From contig NZ_JBLZNC010000003.1 of the NCBI RefSeq assembly GCF_048553715.1, forward strand, positions 310,001 through 374,000: a DNA stretch of 64,000 bases, written 5' to 3'. Positions 34,263 through 44,523 of this stretch are shown here, in pieces. A program made the position numbers and the translations under genes. How positions within the stretch are numbered: position 1 is the first letter of the stretch; each line of letters opens with the position of its first letter. This stretch comes from Sagittula sp048553715. Lineage in GTDB: Bacteria; Pseudomonadota; Alphaproteobacteria; Rhodobacterales; Rhodobacteraceae. Below the pieces are notes generated by a model, which worked only from the letters and a program-made list of their open reading frames with translations, made no database searches and was not told where the DNA came from.

Positions 34263-34277
34263 TAGACGACTGGTCTA
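34263..34277. promoter_or_regulatory. Palindromic operator upstream of the TetR gene
   Basis: TAGAC-GACTG-GTCTA is a 5+5+5 dyad, 20 bp upstream of the TetR start. Its half-sites resemble those bound by TetR regulators of reductase genes (NemR type). Autoregulation and control of the following oxidoreductase are inferred. Confidence 0.55.
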
Positions 34278-34297
34278 ATACTGCCTATCTCGCCGGT

Positions 34298-34870
34298 ATG
34301 ACGCAGGACACACATGACACCAAGGACACGATTCTGGCGCGCGGCGAGGCGCTGATGCTGCAGCATGGCTTTGCCGGTGTCGGGCTGTCCGCTGTCCTGA
34401 AGGCTGCGGGCGTGCCCAAAGGATCGTTCTACCACTACTTCTCCTCCAAGGAGGATTTCGGCCGCGAGGTGATCGAAGCCTACAGCGACCGCTACACTGC
34501 CGCTTTGGACACGCTTCTGGACCAGCAGAGCACCGCGGCGGACCGGCTGGTGCAGTTCCTGAGTGCGTGGAGCGAGGGGCAGGGCAGTCGCTGTCTTGTG
34601 GTCAAACTGGGGGCAGAGGTGTCGGATCTGGCGGAACCCATGCGCGCCGCAATGAACCGCGGGGTGGACGGCTTTACGCAAAGACTGGCCGATCTGCTGG
34701 ACCGGGGCGTGCGCGACGGAACGCTGCAGGTGGCCGATCCGTTGGCAGAGGCACAAACGCTCTATGCCGCGCTGTTGGGGGCGGCTGTTCTGACGCGTCT
34801 TTCCGGCGACCCCACCGCCCTCAGGCGGGTCGTCAGCGATACGAAACACCGGCTGATCCGTCAGCCCTGA
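34298..34870 (+). CDS. TetR-family regulator
   Basis: A 190-aa TetR protein: the DNA-binding domain spans about residues 8-55 (ALMLQHGFAGVGLSAVLKAA, then GVPKGSFYHYFSSKEDF). The C-terminal domain, of AcuR/NemR-like size, has a Cys (SRCLVVKLGAE) that could sense electrophiles. The ATG at 34298 lies just after the operator dyad; a longer start at 34247 would place the operator inside the gene. It is followed by a 20-bp gap and the oxidoreductase gene. Confidence 0.88.
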   Translation: MTQDTHDTKDTILARGEALMLQHGFAGVGLSAVLKAAGVPKGSFYHYFSSKEDFGREVIEAYSDRYTAALDTLLDQQSTAADRLVQFLSAWSEGQGSRCLVVKLGAEVSDLAEPMRAAMNRGVDGFTQRLADLLDRGVRDGTLQVADPLAEAQTLYAALLGAAVLTRLSGDPTALRRVVSDTKHRLIRQP

Positions 34871-34890
34871 ACATCACGTAAGGATACATT

Positions 34891-35868
34891 ATGAAAGCCA
34901 TCGTCCACGATACATTCGGCGATCCCACCGAGGTTTTGCAAACCCGCGAGGTCGACACGCCCGAGCCCAAGGAAGGGCAGGTGCTGTTGAAAGTGGGGCT
35001 GGCCCCGATCCACAACCACGATCTGTGGACCATTCACGGCTCTTACGGGGTGAAACCCGATCTGCCCGCCATTGCCGGATCTGAAGCGATGGGCGTCGTC
35101 GAAAAGGTCGGCCCCGGCGTGTCTGAGGATCTGATCGGCCAGCGCGTGAATGCGGCGGGCGTCAAAGGGGCCTATGCGGAATACACGCTGGCCAACGCCG
35201 CCACGCTGGTTCCCCTGCCGGAGGTTCTGTCGGACGAGGCGGGCGCACAGCTTGTGGCCATGCCGTTCTCTGCGATCACGCTGCTGGATTTCCTGAACGT
35301 GTCCAAAGGCGACTGGATCGTGCAGACCGCTGCCAATGGTGCCGTGGGCAAGATCTTGGCCGCGCTGGCGAAATCGCGCGGGATCAAGGTGCTGAACATC
35401 GTGCGCCGTGCCGGGGCCCGCGACGAGCTCAAAGAGCTGGGGCTGGAGAACATCGTTGTCACCGATGATGCCGATTGGGTCGAACAGGCGCAAAAGATCA
35501 TCGGGACCGACGGCGCGCGCGCGGCTGTGGACAGCGTCGGCGGTGACATCGGCGGTGATCTGGTCACGCTTCTGGGCCAGGACGGTCTGCTGGTGACCTT
35601 TGGCACCGCAACCGGCGCGCCGCTGACCTTTGACACCGGGGCGATCATCTTCAAACACATTGTGATCAAAGGCTTCTGGGGCAAACGGGTCATCGAGGAG
35701 ATGGCACCGGAGCATCGCAAGGATCTGATGGTCGAGCTTGTCACACTGGCCGCACAGGGCAAAATCCCGCTGACCACCGATGGGGTTTTTGGTCTGGATC
35801 AGGGGGCAGAGGCCGCCAAAGCCTCGCGCAGTGCCGGGCGCACCGGCAAGGTGATGATCAAACCCTGA
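34891..35868 (+). CDS. Zinc-free MDR-family oxidoreductase (quinone reductase-like)
   Basis: The 325-aa protein is a medium-chain dehydrogenase/reductase: a GroES-like N-terminal domain (GSEAMGVVEKVGPGV) and a Rossmann domain with QTAANGAVGKILAALAKSRG. The zinc-binding Cys residues of alcohol dehydrogenases are absent, pointing to a quinone or enoyl reductase using NADPH. It lies 20 bp after the TetR gene, which likely represses it until an electrophile is present. A hairpin terminator follows. Confidence 0.85.
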   Translation: MKAIVHDTFGDPTEVLQTREVDTPEPKEGQVLLKVGLAPIHNHDLWTIHGSYGVKPDLPAIAGSEAMGVVEKVGPGVSEDLIGQRVNAAGVKGAYAEYTLANAATLVPLPEVLSDEAGAQLVAMPFSAITLLDFLNVSKGDWIVQTAANGAVGKILAALAKSRGIKVLNIVRRAGARDELKELGLENIVVTDDADWVEQAQKIIGTDGARAAVDSVGGDIGGDLVTLLGQDGLLVTFGTATGAPLTFDTGAIIFKHIVIKGFWGKRVIEEMAPEHRKDLMVELVTLAAQGKIPLTTDGVFGLDQGAEAAKASRSAGRTGKVMIKP

Positions 35869-35900
35869 GCGCCCCGCGCTGTTTGACGCAATGCCACATG

Positions 35901-35929
35901 GGCCAGAGGTGTTTTGCCTCTGGCCTTTT
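35901..35929 (+). terminator. Rho-independent terminator after the oxidoreductase
   Basis: Stem GGCCAGAGG (35901-35909) and CCTCTGGCC (35917-35925), 7-base loop, followed by TTTT. Confidence 0.85.
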
Positions 35930-35977
35930 GCGTGCCGCATCCTCTATTGAGTTGCAGTCAATTAGGGGAGAGGCGCA

Positions 35978-37198
<1,221 letters not shown>

Positions 37199-37237
37199 GC
37201 CCACGGGCCGCTAAGTCGTCTGAATTGCTGAGAAAAC

Positions 37238-37267
37238 AAGGGCCATAAACTTCGGTTTATGGCCCTT
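37238..37267 (+). terminator. Hairpin with TTCG loop after trpB
   Basis: A perfect 13-bp stem (AAGGGCCATAAAC 37238-37250, GTTTATGGCCCTT 37255-37267) is closed by the stable tetraloop TTCG. It follows the trpB stop by about 40 bp; only a short T-run follows. Confidence 0.75.
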
Positions 37268-37489
37268 AATCTTGGGTTTATTGCGAAATATGCATCGCCC
37301 GCGCATGTAGCAAGGCAGGCACGGTGATGTGCAGGCAGGCTGCGGCTGCGCGGGGTTATGTCCCCAACCTACTTCGCGTACGGCATTTGGCCGAGGCTTG
37401 CAGTGTTTGCGGCACATCGCCGTGCTTTTCTTTGGCATGCCTTGTCGGTAGGCTGAAGGCACCACTCACAACGAACGAAGGGGTCGGTC

Positions 37490-38089
37490 GTGCGATATAT
37501 CAGGGTTTGGGGATTGGCGATTTTAACGCTTCCAACACCTGTGCACGCCGACCCTATCGCTGCTTTGCTGCAAAGCCTTCAGACGCAGGATTATAACGAA
37601 ATTGTTGTCCAGCGCACGTTCCTTGGCCGGATCCGTGTGATTGCCCGAGGGGATGAGACGCAGCGTGAAATCGTGGTGCATCCGTCTAGCGGCGCGGTGT
37701 TGCGCGACTATTCGCGCGGAGTGACAGCCCGTTCAGAGCGCGTGCCCCCATCGGTCATCGCAAGCCCGTCAGGGCGCGATGAAGATGGGGACAGATCCCC
37801 CGCAGCGCGCGCTGGGGGCGCTGACGAAGGCGATCAGTCAGCCGGAGGGGATCAGCAAACCGCCGGTGCCAGCGCGAATGCCGCGCCATCCGCGTCCTCC
37901 AAACCTTCGGAATCTGCGCGGGACAACGCCAAATCCGCCGCAGCCGAAGCGCGTGACAGCGCAAAATCCGCGCGCGACGCGGCAAAGGATGCAGCCAAGG
38001 GGGCAAAATCCGCAAGCAAGGCCGCCAAGGACACCGCAAAACCCGTCAGCGCATCGGCCAAAGCTTCTGCGAAGGCGGATCGCCAGTGA
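37490..38089 (+). CDS. Exported protein with PepSY-like core and Ala/Lys-rich tail
   Basis: The 199-aa protein starts at GTG (AAGGGG upstream). A likely signal peptide occupies residues 1-20 (VWGLAILTLPTPVHA). Residues 24-75 resemble a PepSY-type fold (ALLQSLQTQDYNEIVVQ, then TQREIVVHPSSGAVLRDYSR). The remaining ~115 residues are low-complexity, ending in a Lys/Ala/Ser/Asp pattern (AKSARDAAKDAAKGAK) like histone H1 or LEA tails. Its stop overlaps the start of the LuxR-type gene by 4 bp, so the two are coupled. Function unknown; a periplasmic partner of the regulator is inferred. Confidence 0.7.
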   Translation: MRYIRVWGLAILTLPTPVHADPIAALLQSLQTQDYNEIVVQRTFLGRIRVIARGDETQREIVVHPSSGAVLRDYSRGVTARSERVPPSVIASPSGRDEDGDRSPAARAGGADEGDQSAGGDQQTAGASANAAPSASSKPSESARDNAKSAAAEARDSAKSARDAAKDAAKGAKSASKAAKDTAKPVSASAKASAKADRQ

Positions 38090-38619
38090 AGCTGCCCCTG
38101 TCCGTTGCGGCGCTTATGTTGCTGCAGTTGATCTGCGGTCTGGTGTTGCTGTGGGAGGTGGCGTCGTCGCTGTTTGGCGTGTCCTATGTCCCCTTGCCCT
38201 GGGCGGTGATCGAGTTGATCGAAGTCGGCGCGATCCTTGGGCTTTTGGCGGGGACGCTTGTCAGTGCGCGGCTGCTGCAACGCGCCTCTGCCCGTCAAAG
38301 CGATGCGGAGGCGCGGCTGCGGCTTGCGTCGGGGGCGTTTATGCAAGTGGTCGAGGGGCGCTTTGCCGAGTGGCATCTGAGCCCTGCGGAACGTGACGTG
38401 GCGATGTTCGCGCTCAAGGGGCTGTCGATTGCAGAGATCGCCGCGCTGCGCGAGACATCTGAAGGGACGGTAAAGGCGCAATCAAACGCGATTTACCGCA
38501 AGGCCGGGGTGACGGGGCGCAGCCAGTTGTTGAGCCTTTTCATTGATGATCTGTTGACCGAACCGGCCTTGCCCGCAGCATCGAAAGGGGCGTCTGCCGA
38601 CATCCCGCGCACGTCTTAG
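38086..38619 (+). CDS. Membrane-anchored LuxR-type transcriptional regulator
   Basis: The 177-aa protein has two hydrophobic segments (residues 4-28, LSVAALMLLQLICGLVLLWE, and about 39-60, AVIELIEVGAILGLLAG), a short helical linker and a C-terminal LuxR-type HTH (LSPAERDVAMFALKGLSIAEI, then ETSEGTVKAQSNAIYRKAGV). No receiver or ligand domain is seen. It overlaps the upstream exported-protein gene, suggesting a signalling pair across the inner membrane. Its stop overlaps the convergent DUF2237 gene by 4 bp. Confidence 0.82.
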   Translation: MKLPLSVAALMLLQLICGLVLLWEVASSLFGVSYVPLPWAVIELIEVGAILGLLAGTLVSARLLQRASARQSDAEARLRLASGAFMQVVEGRFAEWHLSPAERDVAMFALKGLSIAEIAALRETSEGTVKAQSNAIYRKAGVTGRSQLLSLFIDDLLTEPALPAASKGASADIPRTS

Positions 38620-38996
38620 GACGCGTCGATAGCATGGGTCTGCAGCACTGACAGCGGGACCACCTCCAGCGCGCGCTGGTGCGTCGCCGCCAGATGGACC
38701 TTCGGGGCGCAGCCTTCGTCGTGCGCCTGCAGGAAGCGGCCCGCGCACAGGCACCACTGGTCGCCGGGGCGCAGACCGGCAAAACCGAATTCGGGCCGCG
38801 CGGTGCTGAGATCATTCCCGACATAGGCAGAATAGGCCAGAAACTCTGCCGTCATGACGGCGCAGACCGTGTGGCTTCCGTGATCCTCGGCGCAGGTGTT
38901 GCAATGCCCGTCGCGGAAAAATCCGGTCATCGGCGCGGTGGAACACATTTGCAGCTCACCGCCCAAGACGTTCACCGCTGGCAGTTTTTCGATCAT
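38616..38996 (-). CDS. DUF2237 family protein
   Basis: A 126-aa protein of the DUF2237 family: NVLGGELQMCSTAPMTGFFRDG at the N-terminus, CNTCAEDHGSHTVCAVMT, and GDQWCLCAGRFLQAHDEG. The conserved Cys and His residues suggest metal binding, but the function is not known. The ATG at 38996 overlaps the serine-hydrolase stop by 4 bp; the longer frame is not used. Confidence 0.85.
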   Translation of the reverse strand: MIEKLPAVNVLGGELQMCSTAPMTGFFRDGHCNTCAEDHGSHTVCAVMTAEFLAYSAYVGNDLSTARPEFGFAGLRPGDQWCLCAGRFLQAHDEGCAPKVHLAATHQRALEVVPLSVLQTHAIDAS

Positions 38997-40150
38997 TGGC
39001 TGTCCTTCCATGCAATTCGCCGCATCATGTCCAGCGCGTCATCCGCCGCACCGCGAGCGCGGAAATTTGTGTCGGCCGCGTTGATGGCCACAACTGTCGC
39101 GCTTTGTCGGTCGACGTAGATATACTGACCATAGACGCCTTGCGCCATGAATTCACCCGCGCGCGCATCAGCCGGTGTCCACCACTGGTAGCCATAGCCC
39201 TTGGCCCCTGCGGGCGTGTCGGCAGAGGCGCGGGTGCTTTCGCGCACCCAGTCCGCGGGGACGATCTGTTTGCCTTGGAACCGCCCGTCGTTGCGGAACA
39301 TCTCGCCCAAACGGGCATAATCGCGGGTCGTCAGGTTCAGCCCGCCCAAGGCAAAGGCCGCCCCATGCCCGTCGGTCAGAAAGAACGGCGCGCCATAGGT
39401 GCCCATGGGCTGTAACAGCTTGTCCGTCATCAGGTCCGGCAGGCTCTGGCCGGTCGCGCCACGGATCACCATGCCCATCACATGGGTGTCGATCGACACA
39501 TACTGCCAGCGCGTTCCGGGCGGGGCCTGCCGTTCCGTCAGGCCAAGGGCAAAGCGGTCCATAGACCCGCCAAGGGCCAGAACGCGCCCCATCTTGTTAA
39601 TATCGCTCCAGAAATCGAGGTAGTCCTCGTCAAAGGCAACGCCTGTGCTCATTTGCAGGACGTGGCGCAGGGATGCGCCGTCATAGGCGCTGCCGGTAAG
39701 CTCTGGTGCGAAACCGGTCACCGGCGCGTCGAGATCGGGAAAGTACCCCTCGGCGCGCAGAATGCCGAACAGCGCGGAGAGATAGGATTTCGCCAAGGAC
39801 CAAGAGATGCGCGGATCGTTTGCATTGGTGCCAAGCCGGTAGGTTTCAAAAACCCGCGCGCCGTCGCGCAGGACAACCATGCCTGTCACCGAGCGGCGGT
39901 CCGTCCAGACGTCGAGATCCTCGGGAAGCGGGCCGGTGGCGGTGGCGGGCAGGGGTGTGGGCGTGCCGCTGACACTTAGGTCCACATGCTCGAAAAGCGC
40001 GTCCATGTTGCTGAAATTCGCGACGATCTGATCCGGGGCGAACAGGGTCTGCACGGCCATCAGCCGCGTGATGGCGTCGCGTTGCCACAGGCCTATGGCC
40101 AACAGGCAGGCCATCGCGCAGACCAAAGCGATCAGAGCGCGACGCAGCAT
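38993..40150 (-). CDS. Serine hydrolase of the beta-lactamase/penicillin-binding fold
   Basis: The ATG at 40150 (385 aa) lies one base after the pth stop. A signal anchor occupies residues 1-25 (LRRALIALVCAMACLLAIG). The Ser-x-x-Lys motif is in ISWSLAKSYLSALFG and the Tyr motif candidate is in WQYVSIDTHVMG. The family (class C beta-lactamase-related) includes esterases, D-aminopeptidases and transpeptidases; substrate unknown. Confidence 0.85.
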   Translation of the reverse strand: MLRRALIALVCAMACLLAIGLWQRDAITRLMAVQTLFAPDQIVANFSNMDALFEHVDLSVSGTPTPLPATATGPLPEDLDVWTDRRSVTGMVVLRDGARVFETYRLGTNANDPRISWSLAKSYLSALFGILRAEGYFPDLDAPVTGFAPELTGSAYDGASLRHVLQMSTGVAFDEDYLDFWSDINKMGRVLALGGSMDRFALGLTERQAPPGTRWQYVSIDTHVMGMVIRGATGQSLPDLMTDKLLQPMGTYGAPFFLTDGHGAAFALGGLNLTTRDYARLGEMFRNDGRFQGKQIVPADWVRESTRASADTPAGAKGYGYQWWTPADARAGEFMAQGVYGQYIYVDRQSATVVAINAADTNFRARGAADDALDMMRRIAWKDSQ

Positions 40151-40151
40151 G

Positions 40152-40868
40152 TCAGCGGAACTTGTCCGCGAGCCGCTGCAACGGGCTGCGCGCATCCGTC
40201 TGCTCGCCCGTGTCGGGGGTGGGGGCTGCGGGCTCTGCCGGTTTTTGTTTGGCCGTGGTCGACGATCGCGGCGGCGCGGTGCGCAGCGCCACGGCGTTCT
40301 GAAATTTTCCGGTGTCTCCGGCGGCCAGATGCGGCGCGCCGTCGGACAGACCGCGCATCAGATCATCCAGCCACGTCTGGTCGGCCTTGGTGAAATCATG
40401 CAGCACATATCCGGCGACAAGCTCTTTGCGGCCCGGGTGGCCGATGCCCAGCCGCACCCGTTGATAGGCCTCGCCAATATGGGCGTGGATTGAGCGCAAG
40501 CCGTTGTGACCCGCATGCCCGCCGCCCATTTTGACCCGGCATTTCGCGGGCGCAAGATCAAGCTCGTCGTGGAATACAGTGACGTCTGCGCTTTCGAGCT
40601 TGTAGAACCGCATGGCCTCTCCCACCGATTGGCCGGACAGGTTCATGAAGGTTTCGGGTTTAAGCAGCAGAACCTTTTCACGGCCCAGCATGCCTTCGGC
40701 GATTTTGCCCTGAAACTTGGACTTCCATGGCCCGAACCCGTGATCCTCGGCCATCCGGTCCAGTGCCATAAAGCCGATGTTGTGCCGATTGGCGGCATAT
40801 TTGCTGCCGGGATTGCCCAAACCTACGAATATCTGCACCGTGCCCTCCGCCTGCGTCGCGTTTGACAT
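40152..40868 (-). CDS. pth: Peptidyl-tRNA hydrolase
   Basis: Pth releases peptides from stalled peptidyl-tRNA. The 238-aa protein has the signature FVGLGNPGSKYAANRHNIGF with the catalytic His, and FHDELDLAPAKCRVK, then GGGHAGHNGLRSI. The C-terminal ~50 residues (after about 190) are low-complexity, a common extension in Rhodobacterales. Confidence 0.95.
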   Translation of the reverse strand: MSNATQAEGTVQIFVGLGNPGSKYAANRHNIGFMALDRMAEDHGFGPWKSKFQGKIAEGMLGREKVLLLKPETFMNLSGQSVGEAMRFYKLESADVTVFHDELDLAPAKCRVKMGGGHAGHNGLRSIHAHIGEAYQRVRLGIGHPGRKELVAGYVLHDFTKADQTWLDDLMRGLSDGAPHLAAGDTGKFQNAVALRTAPPRSSTTAKQKPAEPAAPTPDTGEQTDARSPLQRLADKFR

Positions 40869-40964
40869 CTATGTAGTCCGAATGATGCCGGATCTACAAC
40901 GCGACAGCGTGAGGGGAACTGCGCGCACGAAAGCTGCGTCCGAAAGTCAGTCGTTTTAGGTATA

Positions 40965-41039
<75 letters not shown>

Positions 41040-41153
41040 GCCGTGGGGGGGCTTCTACGGTTTGTCTTCGGGGGGCGCAAGAGGGTTTTTTGAAAAAAAT
41101 CACCCCGTCTTGCGGACTGGACCGGATGGCCGGAAACGGCTAAATCCGAGACC

Positions 41154-41318
41154 ATGAACAAGGGTACTCGGAAAACCACGGATGCGGGCGCACAGGCCCG
41201 CGAAGACCGGCTGAAAGCGGCGCTGAAGGCCAATCTGGCACGGCGCAAGGCGCAGGCCCGCGCCCGTGCGGAACCCACAGAACCAAAAGACGCCGATCCG
41301 TCGGGCGACAAGGCATAG
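41154..41318 (+). CDS. Small conserved-type basic protein upstream of murA
   Basis: A 54-aa open frame starts at ATG 41154 and ends with TAG 13 bp before murA. It is rich in Lys, Arg and Ala (EDRLKAALKANLARRKAQAR) and should form one amphipathic helix. Codon usage resembles the neighbours. Small proteins of this type precede murA in related genomes, by recollection. Function unknown. Confidence 0.65.
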   Translation: MNKGTRKTTDAGAQAREDRLKAALKANLARRKAQARARAEPTEPKDADPSGDKA

Positions 41319-41331
41319 GAGCAGGACTGCA

Positions 41332-42603
41332 ATGGATTCAATTCTGGTGACGGGCAATGGTCCGCTGAACGGGGACATCCCCATCGCGGGCGCAAAGAAT
41401 GCCTGTCTGACCCTGATGCCTGCGACCTTGCTGTCCGAAGAGCCGCTGACGCTGACCAATGCGCCACGCCTGTCCGACATTCGTACCATGACGCTGTTGT
41501 TGCAGTCGCTGGGCGCCGAGGTCACCGCATTGCAAGAGGGCAAGGTGCTGGCGATGTCGTCGCACAACCTGACCTCGCAGCGGGCAGAATATGACATCGT
41601 GCGCAAAATGCGCGCCTCTATTCTTGTGCTTGGGCCGCTGCTGGCGCGGTTCGGCTATGCCGAGGTGTCGCTGCCCGGTGGCTGTGCCATTGGCGCGCGC
41701 CCGGTGGATCTGCACCTCAAGGCGATGGAAGCCATGGGCGCCGAGATGGAGCTGCGTGACGGCTATGTCCATGCCAAGGCCCCGTCGGGCGGGCTTCGCG
41801 GTGGCGAATTCGAATTCCCCTTTGTCTCTGTCGGGGCGACGGAAAACGCGCTGATGGCGGCGACGCTGGCCAAAGGCACAACCGTGCTGAAAAACGCCGC
41901 GCGCGAGCCCGAGATCGTCGATCTGGCGGAATGTCTGCAAAAGATGGGCGCGCAGATCGAAGGGGCGGGGACCTCGACGCTGACCATTCAGGGCGTGGAT
42001 CGTCTGGGTGGGGCGACCCACGGCGTGGTCACTGACCGGATCGAACTTGGCACCTATATGTTGGCTCCCGCGATCTGTGGCGGCGAAGTCACCTGTCTGG
42101 GCGGGCGGATCAGCCTGCTGGAAGCCTTCTGCGAAAAGCTTGACGCGGCGGGGATCTCGGTCGAGGAAACCGAAAAGGGTCTGAAGGTCGCGTGCCGCAA
42201 TGGTCGTGTGAAGGCGGTGGATGTGACCACCGAACCCTTCCCCGGTTTCCCGACCGACCTGCAGGCGCAGATGATGGCGCTGATGTGCACCGCCGAGGGG
42301 ACTTCGGTGCTTGAGGAAAAGATTTTCGAGAACCGCTTTATGCATGCGCCCGAACTGATGCGCATGGGGGCCAAGATCGACGTTCAGGGCGGCCACGCCA
42401 CGGTGACCGGCGTTGAGCGTCTGAAGGGCGCGCCGGTCATGGCGACCGATCTGCGGGCCTCTGTGTCGTTGATCCTTGCCGGGCTTGCCGCAGAAGGCGA
42501 GACCATGGTCAACCGCGTCTACCATCTGGATCGCGGCTACGAGAACGTCGAGGAAAAGCTCGGTGCGCTGGGGGCCAAGATCGAGCGGGTGCAGGGCCAA
42601 TGA
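41332..42603 (+). CDS. murA: UDP-N-acetylglucosamine 1-carboxyvinyltransferase
   Basis: MurA performs the first committed step of peptidoglycan synthesis, adding enolpyruvate to UDP-GlcNAc. The ATG at 41332 (423 aa, MDSILVTGNGPLNGDIPIAG) has AGGAG about 10 bp upstream; the longer frame runs into the small gene. The catalytic loop LPGGCAIGARPVDLH keeps the fosfomycin-target Cys. Its stop overlaps the DUF2948 gene by 4 bp. Confidence 0.97.
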   Translation: MDSILVTGNGPLNGDIPIAGAKNACLTLMPATLLSEEPLTLTNAPRLSDIRTMTLLLQSLGAEVTALQEGKVLAMSSHNLTSQRAEYDIVRKMRASILVLGPLLARFGYAEVSLPGGCAIGARPVDLHLKAMEAMGAEMELRDGYVHAKAPSGGLRGGEFEFPFVSVGATENALMAATLAKGTTVLKNAAREPEIVDLAECLQKMGAQIEGAGTSTLTIQGVDRLGGATHGVVTDRIELGTYMLAPAICGGEVTCLGGRISLLEAFCEKLDAAGISVEETEKGLKVACRNGRVKAVDVTTEPFPGFPTDLQAQMMALMCTAEGTSVLEEKIFENRFMHAPELMRMGAKIDVQGGHATVTGVERLKGAPVMATDLRASVSLILAGLAAEGETMVNRVYHLDRGYENVEEKLGALGAKIERVQGQ

Positions 42604-43079
42604 CCGAGGACGCCCGCTTTGAGGACGGCGGTGAACGCCCGCTGAACCTTGGCGCGCTGGACGCCGAGGATCTGGGGGTGATTGCCGCACTTGTGCAGGA
42701 TGCGGTCCTGCCGGTGACGGAAATCCGCTGGCAGGCGGCGCACCGCAGGCTGGGCCTTTTGGTCAACCGCATCCGTTGGGAGGATGTGGAACCGGCCAAG
42801 CGGCAGGGCCGTCCGGTCGAGCGGGTGCAATCGCTTTTGGTGATCGACAACGTGCTTGGCGTGGCCTCGCAGGGGGTGGATCGCGCCGATAAGGATCTGG
42901 TGTTGCAGATCCTGACCGTCACTTGGGAGCCGGGTGAAGACGCGGAGGGCCACGTGGTGCTGACGCTCGCCGGTGATGGCGCATTGCGCGCCCGGGTCGA
43001 GGCGCTCGATGTTGGGCTGCGCGATGTCACGCGGCCTTACGTGGCGCCATCGGGCAAACTGCCGGATCATTCATTGTAA
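42600..43079 (+). CDS. DUF2948 family protein
   Basis: A 159-aa protein of the DUF2948 family: LNLGALDAEDLGVIAALVQDAV, then EIRWQAAHRRLGLLVNRIRWED, then LVLQILTVTWEPGEDAEGHV. It is coupled to murA by a 4-bp overlap. The family is known only as an alphaproteobacterial companion of murA/hisD; no function is known. Confidence 0.88.
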   Translation: MTEDARFEDGGERPLNLGALDAEDLGVIAALVQDAVLPVTEIRWQAAHRRLGLLVNRIRWEDVEPAKRQGRPVERVQSLLVIDNVLGVASQGVDRADKDLVLQILTVTWEPGEDAEGHVVLTLAGDGALRARVEALDVGLRDVTRPYVAPSGKLPDHSL

Positions 43080-43089
43080 TACCGCAACG

Positions 43090-43114
43090 GACCCGCCAAT
43101 CTGGCGGGTCTTTT
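43090..43114 (+). terminator. Rho-independent terminator after DUF2948
   Basis: Stem GACCCGCC / GGCGGGTC, 5-base loop, followed by TTTTG. It separates murA-DUF2948 from hisD. Confidence 0.8.
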
Positions 43115-43205
43115 GTTGCGGCCTGCGACACAGATGCCCGTGCCCATGCGGTTGAGCGTCGGGCACGGACGGTATATCAGGCCGCAACCTATTGGAGGAA
43201 CGCCC

Positions 43206-44507
43206 ATGCCCGTCTTTTTGAACACATCCGATCAGGGCTTTGACACGCATTTCGCCACGCTTTTGTCGGCCAAGCGCGAAGACAGCCCCGACGTGGACGA
43301 TGTGGTGGCGGAGATCATCGCGGATGTGCGCGCGCGCGGAGATGCGGCGGTGCTGGAGCTGACCGAAAAGTTCGACCGTCTGTCGCTGACAGCGCAGGGC
43401 ATGCGTTTCTCAGAGGCAGAGATCGAAGCCGAATGCGCAAAGGTCCCCGAGGCGGAGGCCCGCGCGCTGGAACTGGCGGCGGAACGCATCCGGGCCTATC
43501 ACATGCGCCAGATGCCCGAAGACGCGTCCTGGACCGATCCCGAAGGAGCCACGCTGGGCTGGCGTTGGACGCCCGTGTCGGCGGCGGGCCTTTATGTCCC
43601 GGGCGGGCTGGCCAGCTATCCGTCCTCTGTTTTGATGAACGCGGTGCCCGCCAAGGTGGCCGGTGTGCAGCGGTTGGCGATTTGCGTGCCGACGCCGGAT
43701 GGCATCGCCAATCCGGCAGTGTTGCTGGCGGCGCGGATTGCTGGCGTGGACGAGATTTACCGCATCGGCGGGGCGCAGGCGATTGCGGCACTGGCCTACG
43801 GCACAGACACCATCGCCCCCGTCGACAAGATCACGGGGCCGGGCAATGCCTTTGTTGCGGCGGCGAAACGTCGTGTCTTTGGCAAGGTCGGGATAGATAT
43901 GATCGCAGGCCCGTCCGAGATCCTTGTGATAGCGGATGCGGACAATGATCCCGACTGGATCGCGCTTGACCTGCTCAGCCAGGCCGAACACGACGAAAGC
44001 GCGCAATCCTTGCTGATCACCACCGATGCGACATTCGGAGAGGCCGTGGCGCAGGCGGTGGACAAACGGCTGGAGACGCTGGACCGGCGGGCCATTGCGG
44101 GCGCGTCCTGGCGGGACTTTGGCGCGATCATCGTGGCCAAGGATCTTGACGAGGCGGCGGCCCTGTCGAACCGCATCGCGCCGGAGCACCTCGAGCTGTG
44201 CGTGGCGGATCCGGACGCGCTGGCAGAGAAATGTGTGCATGCCGGGGCGATTTTCTTGGGCGGTTGGACGCCCGAGGCAATCGGTGACTACGTCGGCGGC
44301 CCGAACCACGTGTTGCCCACGGCGCGTTCGGCGCGCTTTTCGTCGGGGCTGTCGGTGATGGATTTCGTCAAACGCACCACCATGGCCAAGATGACGCCGG
44401 AGGCGCTGCGCGCCATTGGACCTGCGGCAGAGGTGATGGCGCGTTCGGAAAGCCTTCAGGCGCATGGGCTGTCCGTGACTGCGCGGCTCGATAAGCTCAA
44501 CCGATAA
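43206..44507 (+). CDS. hisD: Histidinol dehydrogenase
   Basis: HisD oxidises histidinol to histidine in two steps with NAD and zinc. The ATG at 43206 (433 aa) has GGAGGAA 6 bp upstream. Visible motifs: VYPGG-like LYVPGGLASYPSSVLMNAVP, KITGPGNAFVAAAKR, GVDMIAGPSE-like IDMIAGPSEILVIAD, QAEHDESAQS (zinc His) and YVGGPNHVLPT. It begins a conserved alphaproteobacterial block. Confidence 0.97.
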   Translation: MPVFLNTSDQGFDTHFATLLSAKREDSPDVDDVVAEIIADVRARGDAAVLELTEKFDRLSLTAQGMRFSEAEIEAECAKVPEAEARALELAAERIRAYHMRQMPEDASWTDPEGATLGWRWTPVSAAGLYVPGGLASYPSSVLMNAVPAKVAGVQRLAICVPTPDGIANPAVLLAARIAGVDEIYRIGGAQAIAALAYGTDTIAPVDKITGPGNAFVAAAKRRVFGKVGIDMIAGPSEILVIADADNDPDWIALDLLSQAEHDESAQSLLITTDATFGEAVAQAVDKRLETLDRRAIAGASWRDFGAIIVAKDLDEAAALSNRIAPEHLELCVADPDALAEKCVHAGAIFLGGWTPEAIGDYVGGPNHVLPTARSARFSSGLSVMDFVKRTTMAKMTPEALRAIGPAAEVMARSESLQAHGLSVTARLDKLNR

Positions 44508-44523
44508 GCTGCGCGAAAACCGG

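Noticed and set aside
34861..35940. A 359-codon minus-strand frame
   Set aside because: Antisense to the MDR oxidoreductase; no domain and it runs through the terminator at 35901.
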